DNA of 64,000 nucleotides from Vitis vinifera (lineage: Eukaryota; Streptophyta; Magnoliopsida; Vitales; Vitaceae). Numbering within the stretch: position 1 is the first letter of the stretch; each line of letters starts with the position of its first letter. Made by a program: the position numbers and the translations under genes. The DNA lies in NCBI RefSeq assembly GCF_030704535.1, contig NC_081815.1:759001-823000 (forward strand). Reading direction: 5' to 3'. The notes below the pieces were generated by a model, which saw only the letters and a program-made list of their open reading frames with translations, was not told the origin of the DNA and did no database searches. Positions 45,176 through 56,732 of this stretch are shown piece by piece.

Positions 45176-46547
45176 TGAACCGAAAAACTAGTGAAGTTTG
45201 ATGATTATGGCAGGGAGCTGGAGCAGTGGGAAGCATCAATCCTTATCTCAGCAAGGATTAGAAGGATGAAAATCTTGCAGGGCTTGTACATTATTAAGTT
45301 GGAATGAGAATGTTGATGCCTTAGTTGTATCCCACAACAATTTCTACATAAACACAAGTAGATTACAAATTCCATACCAATGCAGAAGTTTAGTACCAAA
45401 TCGTTTTCTGTTACTCCTATTACTCGGTTTTCTTAATAGTTTTGGCTTCTTCATGTCCAGGTTTTCCAGTTGATCCACGGATCACTTAGATCAATTTTTA
45501 AGTCTACTTGTACAGGCTTGTGAATGAACACTGCTACTGATTTGGATGAGTTTTGAAGTCATCATTTGCCTGTCTCTACTCATGGCAGGTTCCTTAGCTT
45601 GTGATTTTTGTTATAGGTTTGTTGAACCGTTTGCAGGGTTGAAGGAGATTTAAGCAACCAGGACACTTCTCACGCTACGTTGACTGCCTTATTTAGTTTT
45701 AGTTGAATAAAAATATGAAATAAGGTTAAAAGAAAAATGTGAAGACATACCAGATATGTCTAGCTATGATACAAATAATGTATGGTGCAAAGAATATCAT
45801 ACTTTTATCATATGATTAGAATCGGGAATATGACAAAAGTAGAAATAATTATAATGAATATGAGATTTAATGGATTATTCTTTGATTAACGAATTAATAA
45901 AAGCAAATGTCATGAAAAGTACGAAGAATATGATTGATAAATATAACCAAAATTATAATAATCAATCTATTATTTTTTTATTAATATTTTAATAAATGTG
46001 GATGTGATAAGATGTAATATAAGATACGAAGAAGAATGTGATAAAAAATATAAATTATGATAAAAAATATTTAAAGGTTTATTATTTGGTAATAAATGTG
46101 GATGTGACAAGATGTGATATAAGATACGAATAATGTGATAAAAAATATGAATTATGACAAAAATATATATATATTTAAAGGTTTATTCTTTGGTAATAAA
46201 AATGGCTGTGATAAATAGTAAGAGTAATATGTAACTAGTTGAATTTTATTTATTTTTAATTATAAAAGGCCTTTATAAATATTTTAAAATTTACGACGGC
46301 CAGGATCATCCAGTGAAAAAATGAGCGAGATCTGAGCCGTCAAACTGAACGCTGCGAGTCAAAATGGAGTTGTTGGTTTTTAACTTCTATCCACTCGTGG
46401 AAACGCCAACCGCCACGGCCCTCAGCTTCAGTTGGTGTCCATTTCTTCCCCCGATCCAACCTCTGAATTTTCCGATTTGACGGAAAATTCGCGTTCCGGC
46501 GCTGCAAGATCCGATTTGCCTTGCCAAATCCGGCGAAAAAACCGACC
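45176..46547. other. Spacer between CCX and COPT5 genes
   Basis: The CCX 3' untranslated region is followed by AT-rich DNA with a short tandem duplication (45991-46198), then the COPT5 promoter and leader, which is richer in GC. No extra gene was seen. Confidence 0.65.
45991..46198. repeat. Tandem duplication, two units of about 100 bp
   Basis: Units start with aataaatgtggatgtga at 45991 and 46091. Each ends with tttaaaggtttatt and ttggt. A partial third unit starts at about 46195 (aataaaaatggctgtgataa). Confidence 0.85.
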
Positions 46548-46994
46548 ATGATGCACATGACTCTGTACTGGGGCACGCAGGTGACCCTCCTCTTCTCCTC
46601 CTGGAAGACCGATTCATGGCCGAGTTACGCCCTCTCTTTACTCGCCTGCTTCCTCTTCTCCGTCTTCTACCAGAACATGGAAGACCGGCGGCTCAGATTC
46701 AAGACTCTCGCCTCCACCCCCGCCGCCGCGCCGCCCTCGCAGTCGGCTGCCACTTTTCTCCTATTCAAACTCGGACGCGGCCGCACCCGCTGGGGCAACC
46801 CGTCAAGGATCGCTGAGGCGGTTCTGTTCGGAGTGAACTCGGCGATCGGATACTTGCTTATGCTGGCGATCATGTCGTTTAACGGAGGTGTGTTCGTGGC
46901 CATTGTTTTGGGGCTTTCGGTTGGGTACTACTTGTTCAGGAACGGAGATCAGGAAGAGGTGGTGGAGGTGGAGAACTCGTGTGCCTGTTCCTGA
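46548..46994 (+). CDS. COPT5: Copper transporter, CTR/COPT family (COPT5 type)
   Basis: A 148-residue single-exon transporter that moves Cu(I), probably out of the vacuole or prevacuole as known for Arabidopsis COPT5. The protein starts MMHMTLYWGTQ, with few N-terminal methionines as usual in COPT5. Three membrane segments are visible, at about 25-42, 89-107 and 112-131. Segment 2 carries MxxxM (M105, M109) and segment 3 carries GxxxG (G122, G126), the two CTR signatures that line the trimer pore. The C terminus CACS is the expected cysteine motif. The loop between segments 1 and 2 (60-85) is rich in proline and basic residues. The start was set at the ATG at 46548; an earlier in-frame TTG is unlikely. 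A minisatellite begins soon after the 3' end. Confidence 0.93.
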   Translation: MMHMTLYWGTQVTLLFSSWKTDSWPSYALSLLACFLFSVFYQNMEDRRLRFKTLASTPAAAPPSQSAATFLLFKLGRGRTRWGNPSRIAEAVLFGVNSAIGYLLMLAIMSFNGGVFVAIVLGLSVGYYLFRNGDQEEVVEVENSCACS

Positions 46995-47154
46995 GATCTT
47001 GATCTCCGTTTGGATTCCGAGAAGAAAAGGGAAGAAAATTTACGAATTTGTGTTAATATCATAGGTTTTGGCTTTGTATTGGCTCTGTTTGAATTGCTCT
47101 TGAAGAATGTCTGAATCCTAATTTTCCCTCTATATGTTGTCTGTGTTCTTGTAA

Positions 47155-48390
47155 ATGCAATTCTTTCCTTTCATATCTTACATTTTCTCACTAACCAAAC
47201 ATGCTTTTGTGGTTATAAGGACCTTTCCTAGGTTCACATTCATTTTGGGTTGCGTTGCTGATTAAGATAAGCACCTTACTTGTAGAAATTACTACTTACC
47301 TTTTTTTTCTTTACATTGTTCTCAGTAACTAAGCTTGCTTATCATGGCAAATTATAGGACTTTTTTCTAGGTTCACATTCACCTTGGGTTGTATTGCTGA
47401 TTAAGAAAAGCACCTCAGCTATATAAATTGGAAATGTCCTTTCTTTCCCTACATTTTCTCAGTAACCAAACATGCTTTCCATGGAACAGTATAGTACTTT
47501 TTCTAGGTTCATATTCGATTCTGGACCTTCTGGTCGCATTCCTCATTAGGATGAACACCTTAGCTATAATATTAATACCCTTTCTTTCCTTACATTCTTC
47601 TCTGTAACCATACATGCTTATCATGGAAAAAGTGTAGAACTTTTTTTAGGTTCACATTCCATTTGAGTTGCATTACTGATTAAAATAAGCTCCCTTGCGA
47701 TATAAATTAGTAATTACCTTTCTTTCCTTGCATTCTTTTCTATAACCATGCATGCTTATCATGGAACAGTGTAGGACCTTTTCTAGGTTCACAATCTATT
47801 TGGGTTGCATTCATGATTAAGATAAACACCTTAGCTATATAGATTAGTAATTTTCTTTCCTTAATTTTCTTATAAATTAGTAATTACCTTTCTTTCCTTG
47901 CATACTTCTATGTAACCATACATGCTTCTCATGGAACAGTATAGGGCCTCTTCTAGGTTCACATTCTATTTGGGTTGCATTCATGATTAAGATAAACAAC
48001 TTAGTTATATAGATTAGTAATTACCTTTCTTTCCTTAAGTTTCTTATAAATTAGTAATTACCTTTCTTTCCTTAAATTCTCTCCGCAACCAGACATAATT
48101 ATCATGGAACAGGATAGGACTTTATCTAGGTTCACACTATATTTGGGTTGCATTACTGATTATGATAAGATCCTTTGCCATATAAATTACTAATTATCTT
48201 TCTTTCCTTACACATTCTTCTCTGTAACCATAGATAGGACTTCTTCTAGGTTCACTTTCTATTTGGGTTGCATTACTGATTAAGATGAGCTCCTTTGCCA
48301 TATGAATCAGTAATTACCTTTCTTACCGATCTATGTTCGATTTGGGTCATGTTGCTGATTAAGATGAGCATCTTAGCTATGTAACTTGGT
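47155..48390. repeat. Minisatellite of about nine degenerate units
   Basis: A core of the type ctaggttcacattctatttgg-gttgcat-ctgattaagat, then ataaattagtaattacctttctttcctta, then taaccatacatgcttatcatgg is repeated head to tail. Core positions are near 47227, 47367, 47503, 47642, 47780, 47951, 48125, 48246 and 48333. Spacing is mostly about 138 bp, with two longer and two shorter steps. It has no long open frame. It fills the space between the COPT5 3' end and the LOR 3' end. Confidence 0.9.
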
Positions 48391-48504
48391 AATCACTAGC
48401 ACTGAGATTACAAGATAAATCCTTGGCTTTTATTGCTAAAATTCCATATACATATAAGTACAAACCAGAAAACAAATGAAAGTATTATTTGCAAAATTCC
48501 TGAT

Positions 48505-49705
48505 TCAGCACCTTGTAGATTCTCCATATATGTAGTCAAGAACTGCAATAACCCCGAAAACAAATGCCTGGTCAATGCCCGGTTTAATCACTACATGATA
48601 CAGATCCTTGCTTCCCATGAACTCATCTACTTCCTTCTTCACTCCCACCTGTACTTAATTAACACCAATTCTACAAGTCAACATCTCTATATACTTTCTC
48701 AAGTTTGTAGTTTGTCTTTCAGATGGCCAAAATGATAAACTTTGCATGTATTTTGAAGAGTTTGAAATTGGGTATTGCTTCAAATATAGGTTTTACAGTT
48801 GGGCTTTGAAGAGGATTTTGGATTGTATAGTTTTACCTGTGCAACTATATTGCCTTTGGAGTCAACAATGCTGCAATCTCTATCAGGGAAATACCCATTG
48901 ATCTCAAAATCCCAGTTTTTGTGTCCCCTGTTGTGTTCAATGGATGTTCTGATTGTGATGTTGTTCCTTGCAAGACATGATTTGGGTTCCTTCAAGCTGA
49001 AAACCAATTTCTGCAATCCTTCGTAGTCAAAACTGTAGCCCTTCCATTGCCCATGAATGCTTAATGCCTGAACCACCCCTCCCTACAACACACAAAAAAG
49101 CAACTCAATATTAACAGCCTATTTCTACACTACACATGCTATTGAGGTTTCTTTTGTTTCTCAATTAAAATATTGAATGGTACAATATTTTCCATTGTTT
49201 TTAGTTTTAATGAAGCAGGTCTTTTCTTAGATTGTTTGCCCATCCCATCTCCCACTTGTTGATATGGTGTTTTTTTTCTTGTTTGTGTTCCTCTCTTTTG
49301 TCAAAAGGGTGTTAGAAAGCTAGCTCAAATTGACTGACGGATACAAGTAAAACACCAGAGCAGGTGTTGCTCGAACCATAGGTGTAAGCTTGATTTTTCC
49401 CGAAATTGACATGGTGATGGATAGAGGGTCTGCTAAAGTTTGTAGGGAAGTTGAGACTATACCTTCCGACGGATGAGAAGCAAGGCACCTCCATCACCAT
49501 CCCTAACAATCAGCTCCCCTTTTGTGCCAAGAACCCCACATCCATCCACCTTGAACACAACCGTCTGGCTAGAGTCTGTAACCACAAAGCCACCTCCATT
49601 GATAACCCGGGGTCTCCTCCTCACCACAAGCACCACCTGAGAAGAAGAGCAGAATAGCTTGCTGATAATGGGCATGGCGTTTGTTGCCTTTCCACCCATC
49701 TCCAT
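48505..49705 (-). CDS. LURP-one-related protein (LOR, Tubby-like C-terminal fold)
   Basis: A plant protein of 210 residues in the LOR/DUF567 family, a beta-barrel fold like Tubby C-terminal domains and phospholipid scramblases. Some members act in defence; most have no known role. Minus-strand coding exons: 49463-49705, 48837-49082 and 48505-48648 (633 nt). Visible features: SSQVVLVVRRRP, GGGFVVTDSSQTVVFKV, GTKGELIVRDGDG and LLLIRRK in exon 1; WDFEINGYFPDRDCSIVDS in exon 2; HVVIKPGIDQAFVFGVIAVLD in exon 3. The start could be the ATG at 49705 (MEMGGKATNAMP) or the one two codons on; the first was taken. The minisatellite ends about 115 bp beyond its stop codon. Confidence 0.9.
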
Positions 49706-51419
49706 CAACTTGCTTCAATTTCAATGTTCTTCTGATCCCACCAATCTACTTATATAAAACCTTGTTAGGAAAAAAGGAAGGTTGCTTGGTTGCTCTGAAT
49801 TCAAAGGTTTGGCAAGCTTTGACCCTGAAAAACTTGCCCCAAGATGGAAGAATAATCAGTTTTTTTGAGTGTTGGCATGCATCTCATCCACTTCACCTAT
49901 GGCTTCACTTTACATTTCTTTTTAATTCAGGTTGCATCAGTTTCTTCAAACAACCTAGACGAGAAATTCAAATATAGGGTTAGTAATCTTTTTGAAATTT
50001 GGCACCCCAATGACCAAAAAGAGAATATGGAGAATCTTTGTGGAAGACTTCATTGAGTTATCCCACTCAAATTAATTTGGGCTAACGTTTGGGTCACTTC
50101 CAGCTTTCCTGCATGTGGGTTTTTTTAGGAAAGCATTCTTTTTAATCAAAGATGCTTCCAACAGACAACCCCATTTTCCTCTCTTGAAATTCAAATTATT
50201 GACCCACCAATTTCAAAATACAAATCATTGAAAGGTCTAGAATGGCATCCTCCTATTCCTTGTGGCTACAAGGGAGAAAATCATAACCGAAAGTATAAAA
50301 AATCTAAGTAAGGGTACCATAGATGTAATAAACGACAGATGTGAAAAAGCAATGAAAGTATAAACAATGCAATGAAGAAATGGAATTTTAGGCTTGGAAT
50401 AAAGCCTAACTTCTATATTTGATAGAAGTAAAAGTAATCATTTTTATTGTGAGATTAAATTTTGTAGTTAAAAAATATTAATTAAATAAATTTATATCCC
50501 ACACCATGTTTGAGGGAAATCTTATATTTAGATAAATGGAATTTATAATTAAGACTTTTGTTTAACCTTCAATATTTTTAATATTTCATAAACTCCCCAA
50601 AAAAGATTTGCGGCAATGACTTAAATTGTATTTCAAAATATAAGAAATTATATTACAATTTCAACATTAAGTAATTAATTTTCAATTTTATTTATACCAA
50701 AGAACGAGCTTCATTGAATTCCATCCTTCAATATATCTATGACAAGTCAATTTGACAACCTCCCATCATGTGATTTTCACGTGATACTCACTTAATGGTG
50801 AGCCAGGCCACTTATTAAATTCACACTCATTTCGTATTTCATACATTTTAATGGTGTAATATTTGATATTTCCAATTAAAAAAATTAATTCTCCATACGT
50901 AATAAAAAAAGATTTTCCTAGGAAAATGAAAAACTGAATAATGGGAAAGGCAGAAGGCCGGGCCTGGAAGCACAGCAGAATTACCAAAGTAGCCAAACCA
51001 CACGTGGCATGCAACGCAGTGAAGACCTGTAAATATCACAAAATAGTAACCGACAATGATTGTTCGTCTTCACCCACTCCGATGCTCCGTCCGCTCACGT
51101 TAACTAATGGCCACCTAGAAGTTCTAAACTGCACCGGGCAGTCGACACCTCACCCCCAACTTTGCCGTAGTACTTTGGAAAAGAGCGTTCTTTACACACA
51201 TCGCCGTGAGGGAGGACTTGTCTTTTCAGTCGGACCCCACTTTCCTCTCTCCCAGGCGCCCTTCCCCGCGCGTGCGCTTCACCTTCTGCAACCGTACGGA
51301 ACACTCAACCAGAGCAGGGCATGGATCGTCCTCCTCTTCCATCTGAATGCGCGCCTCGATGCTTTTCAGATCTCGCTGCCGCTGAGTTTCTTCCCCTTTT
51401 TGCTCTGTTTTCGCGTGGA

Positions 51420-51720
51420 TGAATTCGGCGGATTATGAGCTGTTTGCATCGGATTAGAATCCCGAGGAGATCCAGGAGAATGAGGCTTTCTAGGTGTGAA
51501 CAGAGAAGCAGTTTGAGAGATTTGATGTGAAGGATTCAAATGTAGTTGTGACGAAGCAAAGAAGTGGAGTGATTATGGATGTGGTTTACATCACAATCAC
51601 CGCTGTTTGTGATCCAGGAAAACAACTCATCGGGGATGTTCTGAAGATTCATCTCTGACAGCGATTTGTTGAACTTCATCAAATTGGAGAGGATCTCGTG
51701 ACGAGTACGTTCCAAATGTC
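51420..51720 (+). pseudogene. Unidentified broken coding-like fragment
   Basis: The plus strand reads MNSADYELFASD, stop, NPEEIQENEAF, then after further stops KQFERFDVKDSNVVVTKQRS, then GVIMDVVYITITAVCDPGKQ, then RFVELHQIGEDLVT. The string is protein-like and stays in one frame, but it carries several stops. I cannot name the family. It could be a decayed first exon of a lost or moved gene. Confidence 0.35.
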
Positions 51721-52878
51721 TTCTCTCTACGTGCTCTGTTCCTATAACAGGATTATTCTTTGTCGATTCTAATTATCTGCATTGTTTGAAATATGAGAGA
51801 AAAGTAAACTTCATCCATTGATTCATCACGAGGATTATGATTTTTTTGAAATTGATATAGAAGCGGAACAAATTTTTACTAACTCATCTAAAAATAGCAA
51901 ATTTTCGAATGGCCCGGCTGTCTCCTTTTTCTTAGGAACCAAACAGAGTGCTGTCTTGGACTAAACCAAATACGCTAAATTAAAAACGGTACATAATTAT
52001 AATTTCTTGAAAACACGTCTTTGGAGATTAAAAACAGCAGTTCTGAAATTGTAATCAAATGTTTTTTAAAAAAAAACCGAGAATGTTTCTATTATTGTCT
52101 TCCAAACGCTTGAATGATCGTTCCATTATTGTGTTCCATCGATGACTTGACATGACATGATTATACTGTGATGTTTATACGTAGATGACCCTCTGCAAAT
52201 CACAGAATTCACAGAAAAATATAAGAAAATTAAATCTAAAATTATATTTTGGTGCCTGAAGATATAAATTTTTTTAATAAATGATTAAAAAGGATTTTCT
52301 TCTATTTAAGTAATAATTTTAAAATATATGAAAGAAAAATAAAATATATTTAAAATTAATTAAAAATAATAAATTTTAAATTTATTTAATTTTCATAAAA
52401 AAACAAGTGAAAGTAAAATAAATTTTAAATCTTGCTTTTATTTTTATTTCATATTTTTCTGAAAAAAACATAGAATAAATAAAATTTTATTAGAAAAACA
52501 ATGGAAATAATCCTTGCAACAAAAATAATAATTAAAAGTAGTTTTAACAAATTTTGAATGTTTATTTATGGCGAGAAATTATATAAAATTAATTATCCAA
52601 ACAAGGCTTTAGTGGAATTAAGGATGAAAAAAATTGTACAATAGGAAGTTTGTTTAGAAAAATGGGAAGGGTGATTAGAATTTAGAAAAAATTTCTCTCT
52701 CCTACGCAGCGGTCACGTGCGGTCTGAGGTACGGCGTCGAGCTTTTCGCTCCTTCTCTGCAGCCACGATGCGACACAGACAGAAAACGCAGAGAGAAAGA
52801 TAGAAAGAGGGAAAAAAAAATAAGGGAGAGATCGAGTTTTTGAATCTCAAATTTGAAGAAACCTCCCCAAACGTGCTC

Positions 52879-53346
52879 ATGGTTTCGTACTACCACCACC
52901 TCCAACTCCAACAACACCTGCAGGCTTTTCCACGGCCGTCTTCATCATCACTCTTCCCTCTATTATTATTATTATTTCTCTCTGAACTCCAGTCTCCACT
53001 CCACCGACGCGCTCTCTCAATAATGACTCCATTATTGCTATGCATTAGCTTTCAAATCTTGCATTATTTCTTAATTAAATAAATGATTCATTCATTTCAT
53101 TCATTCACTCTCCACCACGCAGCACTGTTTTCTCAGCTCTGCTCCCACTGCTACTGCAACTACTGCTCTGCTGCTACTGTCACAAAACTTTTCTTCTGGC
53201 TCGCAATTATCCCCCACAAAGTCAGAAACCCTATTTTCTTTTTTATCTTCTTTTTTGGGATTTCGCATTCATACCTAACCATTTTTTACTCCGTTTATTT
53301 CTTCTCACCTACTCATTATTGCTACTGCCACTCCCACTATTACTAA
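52879..53346 (+). promoter_or_regulatory. Upstream ORFs in the probable leader of the G-gamma gene
   Basis: Two open frames precede the main ATG: one from the ATG at 52879 to 53082, and one from 53083 to 53346. Neither resembles a protein family. They matter only if transcription starts near 52700, which the GA- and CT-rich sequence there would allow. Confidence 0.3.
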
Positions 53347-53480
53347 TTTACTATTCACCGCTATTGGAGGAGTTTTAGTGCTTTCTTCTGCTACTACCAC
53401 TGTCACTGCTTCTACTTCTTCTGCTTTGTTGTGTGAAAGTTCGTCGCTGTTGCCGGCGGCTTGGGGGAGGGGGAGAAGTG

Positions 53481-56400
53481 ATGGCCGGTTCTTCATCGAT
53501 GCCGTCGCTGCCGCCGCCGTGTCCGAAGTCGCCGCCGGATTATCCGGATTTGTACGGGAAGCGCCGTGGGGCGGCCAAGGTTCAGATGCTTGAAAGAGAG
53601 ATTGGCTTCCTCGAGGTGAGCTGTTGTTGTTTATTTTTTATTTTTCTTTTTGGGGTGTTTTTGTAATTTATTTGTTTACCTGCGGGTTGCTTTTTGTCGT
53701 TTAGCTGGTGAAAGATGTTGAATGGAGCTGGATTTGGAGTTGGGTGAAGAAGTTTGGGTTTTGCTTTGCTGAGAAATCAAGTGAAAACTTTTCATTTGAT
53801 GTGGGTTCCGGGAGGAGCCCAATGGGAAGTGGAAAAAGTTCCACGAGTATATGATTTGTTTATTTTGGATGAAGGGATTGTTTTCTTCTAGTAGAACTGT
53901 AGAAATGGTATTTTTTTAATGCGAGGTTGTGGATTTTTGCATCAATCTGAGGAGAACATTTTGTAGGCTGGTGATCAATTTTAAAGGAGCAACCTTCTTT
54001 AATAATGGGTTGGGTAAAGAAAACAACCCAATTATGGAGTATGTTCATTTGCATACCAAATGGCTTTTCCGAAATGATTCTGCAAAGATGGAAAAAGGGT
54101 GGCTAAGCTAGGGCATGGTAGGCATCAACTAGTTTGTGGTGGCATGGATTTGGTGGGCTTATGAGAAATTTTAGGTCCTCACAACTGTGACATCTGAGAC
54201 CAAGGGGGACTTCCCTTTTTGGATTTAACCAGTTAAAATTTGTTCCTCTGTTCGGATGTTGGGGAAATTTTAGTCATTTGTTCCACAGGCAAGCCCCACT
54301 TCCACATACCACATCAAACATCAACAATGAGTACTTTTTTCTTTTCTCTGTTCTTGTGGTGATCACAGGGAATTCATGGGACTCTGCATATTGTCACAGT
54401 AAAAACTAATTGATGGAGTTAACTTCATAATGGTATAAACAGGAATATAGTGACTATACGTAGCTAGTGTCTGCCTTTACCATAAGTTGGCTATGTGTCT
54501 GTCAACTAGTACACTCGAAAGTGTTGGATGAGTTTTTCTTTAGTAAGTTTCATGAAAAAGAGGACTTTAGGACCTGATTTTTTTATCCCTCCATTTCTGG
54601 AAATTTTGATGTTTTTATGGAAGTTTTATCCATACTGTGATTGGATGGTCCTCATCCATACTCTGATTGTACGGTTTACTGACAAGTCGATATTGGTATA
54701 GCTTTCCTATCAATTCTAATTGGCACCAGAAATAGGATTCACAGTTGTTAAGAGTATGAGATATTTTTATTTCTATGCCTTGATAATGCAATCTTGATTT
54801 TCAGTTTGCCTTTCTATATCCAAAGTTTACATATAGAAAAATTAGATTTTTTTTTTCTCTTTTAACTTTTTTTTATGTTCTCTTGTGCCAACTGTCCTTA
54901 TTGATAATTTTATTGTAAGCAGGAGGAATTAAAATCCATTGAAGGCCTTCAACATGCTTCTAGATGCTGTAAAGAGTATGTCTAGTTCTGCAATTTCCTT
55001 GTATAGCTTCTAGTTTCCAATATTAGCATGTGCACTAATTTAAGCATTTTTAATATTTATGTCGCTTTTGTTTAACAATAATAGTATGAAAATTTTTCAC
55101 AGGGTTGTTGACTTTGTGGTGGCAAACTCGGATCCTATAATTCCCACGTAAGATTATTGCCATCAACCTTTTCCTTGAACTATAGAAGGTTTTAGTAATC
55201 ATCATGTGTTCTCTTTCAAACAGAAATTCAAAGAGCCGCAAGTCTTGTCGTTTCTGGAAGTGGCTCTGGTACATTTTCTCTTTTCCCTTTTTTTGTATGT
55301 TCTGCATTTATGAAGCAATGTTCTCATGCTCCTATTTAATCATTATCAACTGTGTACTCCATGTGCCAAACTTCTCTACTTTGATATCGGGGAAACTTTC
55401 CACAATTTTCAATTTAGTCGTCAATTTTAATGCTGGGTTACCAATTTCATGAAGCGATTGGAAAATGATCCAAGCTGAAATGTGTTCCTCTTGGAAGTAG
55501 TTGACAGCTTTCTTGATGGCTAAAGAGTGTTATTTTTATCAACCACGATGTTCCAACCTTTTAGGTGAATTTCATAATTTAGATAGGCAGTTATTTTTAT
55601 CAGACAATGGCCAATACACTGTTTACTTCCATAAAGCTGGACTTAGATGAATGATCACTAAGGTTCTCATGAGAAATTCGAGTCCTAACCAAAAATTACT
55701 TTTGCACATTCAACTGGAAAAATAATTTGTAATTTGCATTACCTTCAGTTTCCATTGTGATCCTTTTTTTTATCTGCTTTGGTTTCTGTGGGTTGAAGTG
55801 TGTTATAATGATCTTATTCTGGTCAGAACATTGTTCTAAATGGAATCCACATTGCTTTTGTTGTTATGCTCTTGTATAGACATGTGTTTTATTTGCCATT
55901 GTTAGCCTTTAATGACAATTTTATTATGACAAAAAGCAAAATTCAAGACATGAGATTCAAATCCACAAATGTTTTATTTTATTTTTATTTTTGCAGTGAT
56001 CTCTCCTGCAAGCAATTTAGCTTTAATGAGGACATTTCCCATTATAACATGAGTTCTCTTCATTGCAGTGGATGGTCCTGTTTCAATTTCTCATGGATAT
56101 GCTGTTGTCCCCGGTGCTCTCTCCATCTAGAAATGCCAGACTGCTGCGACTGCAATTGCAATCCATGTAACTGCTGCGACTGCAATTGCAATCCTTGTAA
56201 CTGCTGCGACTGCAATCTATGTAACTGCTGCGACTGCAATTTATGTAACTGCTGTTCATGTTTCAGTCGTTGTTGTTCATCTATCGGCTGTTCCTGTTTC
56301 AGCTGTTGTTCATCTATCAGCCGTGCTTGTTTCAGCTGTTGTTCATCTATCAGCCGTGCTTGTTTCAGCTGTTGTTCATCTATCAGCCGTTCTTGTTTCA

Positions 56401-56732
56401 GCTGTTCATGTCTCAGCTGTCCATGTTTCAGTCGTAAATGCTTCAGCTGTTCATGTTTCAGCTCTTCATGTTTTGGCTGTTTACGACCCAAATGGCGCTG
56501 TTGCCGTTGTTCACTACCAAAATGTCGGTGTTGCTCTTGGCCTCGTTTTAACTGCTTTAACTGCTTTAAAAAGATGTCATGCAGTAGACATTGTTGCATT
56601 CTTCAATGTCCTTCATGCCCAGATTGTTCTTGCAGCTGCTGGAGATGCTGCTCTTGTCCTAAATGTCCAAAGGTACGCCTTTGTCCTAGTTGTAAAAAAC
56701 CCAGTTGCAACCCTTGCTGCTTATGTTACTAG
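53481..56732 (+). CDS. AGG3: Heterotrimeric G-protein gamma subunit, type C (AGG3/GS3/DEP1 class)
   Basis: Pairs with G-beta at the plasma membrane and controls organ size and other G-protein responses. Coding exons: 53481-53615, 54923-54975, 55103-55147, 55224-55268 and 56069-56732; 942 nt, 313 residues. The G-gamma domain runs from about 20 to 80: DYPDLYGKRR, VQMLEREIGFLE (coiled coil), GLQHASRCCKEVVDFV and the family mark NSDPIIP. A basic-aromatic stretch (SRKSCRFWKWLC) leads into a 221-residue cysteine-rich tail (93-313) that replaces the prenylation box of short gamma subunits. The tail is made of tandem repeats and ends SCNPCCLCY, near the NPCCLAF end of Arabidopsis AGG3. It is longer than Arabidopsis AGG3 (about 250). 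Exons 2-4 are small (53, 45 and 45 nt). Confidence 0.93.
56142..56477 (+). repeat. Nested tandem repeats coding for the G-gamma cysteine-rich tail
   Basis: Three in-frame repeat blocks: two 30-bp units (CCDCNCNPCN) at 56142-56201 and two 24-bp units (CCDCNLCN) at 56202-56249; four 33-bp units (CCSSISRACFS type) at 56271-56402; five 15-bp units (CSCFS type) at 56403-56477. Units inside a block are nearly identical in DNA as well as protein, so expansion is recent. Confidence 0.92.

Larger units (their letters stand above)
49706..53480. other. Intergenic region with an unassigned transcript-like stretch
   Basis: Contains the LOR promoter and AT-rich DNA. Around 51050-51720 the sequence becomes GC-richer and coding-like but is broken by stops (see the pseudogene entry). 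The leader of the G-gamma gene occupies about 52700-53480. The open frame at 50941-51438 has no family resemblance. Confidence 0.5.

Noticed and set aside
47155-48390. Regularly spaced repeats that could suggest a CRISPR-like array
   Set aside because: The units are about 138 bp, degenerate and contiguous, with no short conserved repeat and unique spacer pattern, in a plant nuclear genome; it is a minisatellite.
50941-51438. A 165-residue plus-strand open frame
   Set aside because: No recognisable motif and low-complexity parts; codon choice does not look like the neighbouring genes. Most likely chance in a GC-richer leader-like region.
56060-56599. A 179-residue open frame antisense to the AGG3 tail, rich in Q, H and L
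   Set aside because: It is the mirror of the tandem cysteine repeats on the other strand; composition is dictated by the repeat and it resembles no family.
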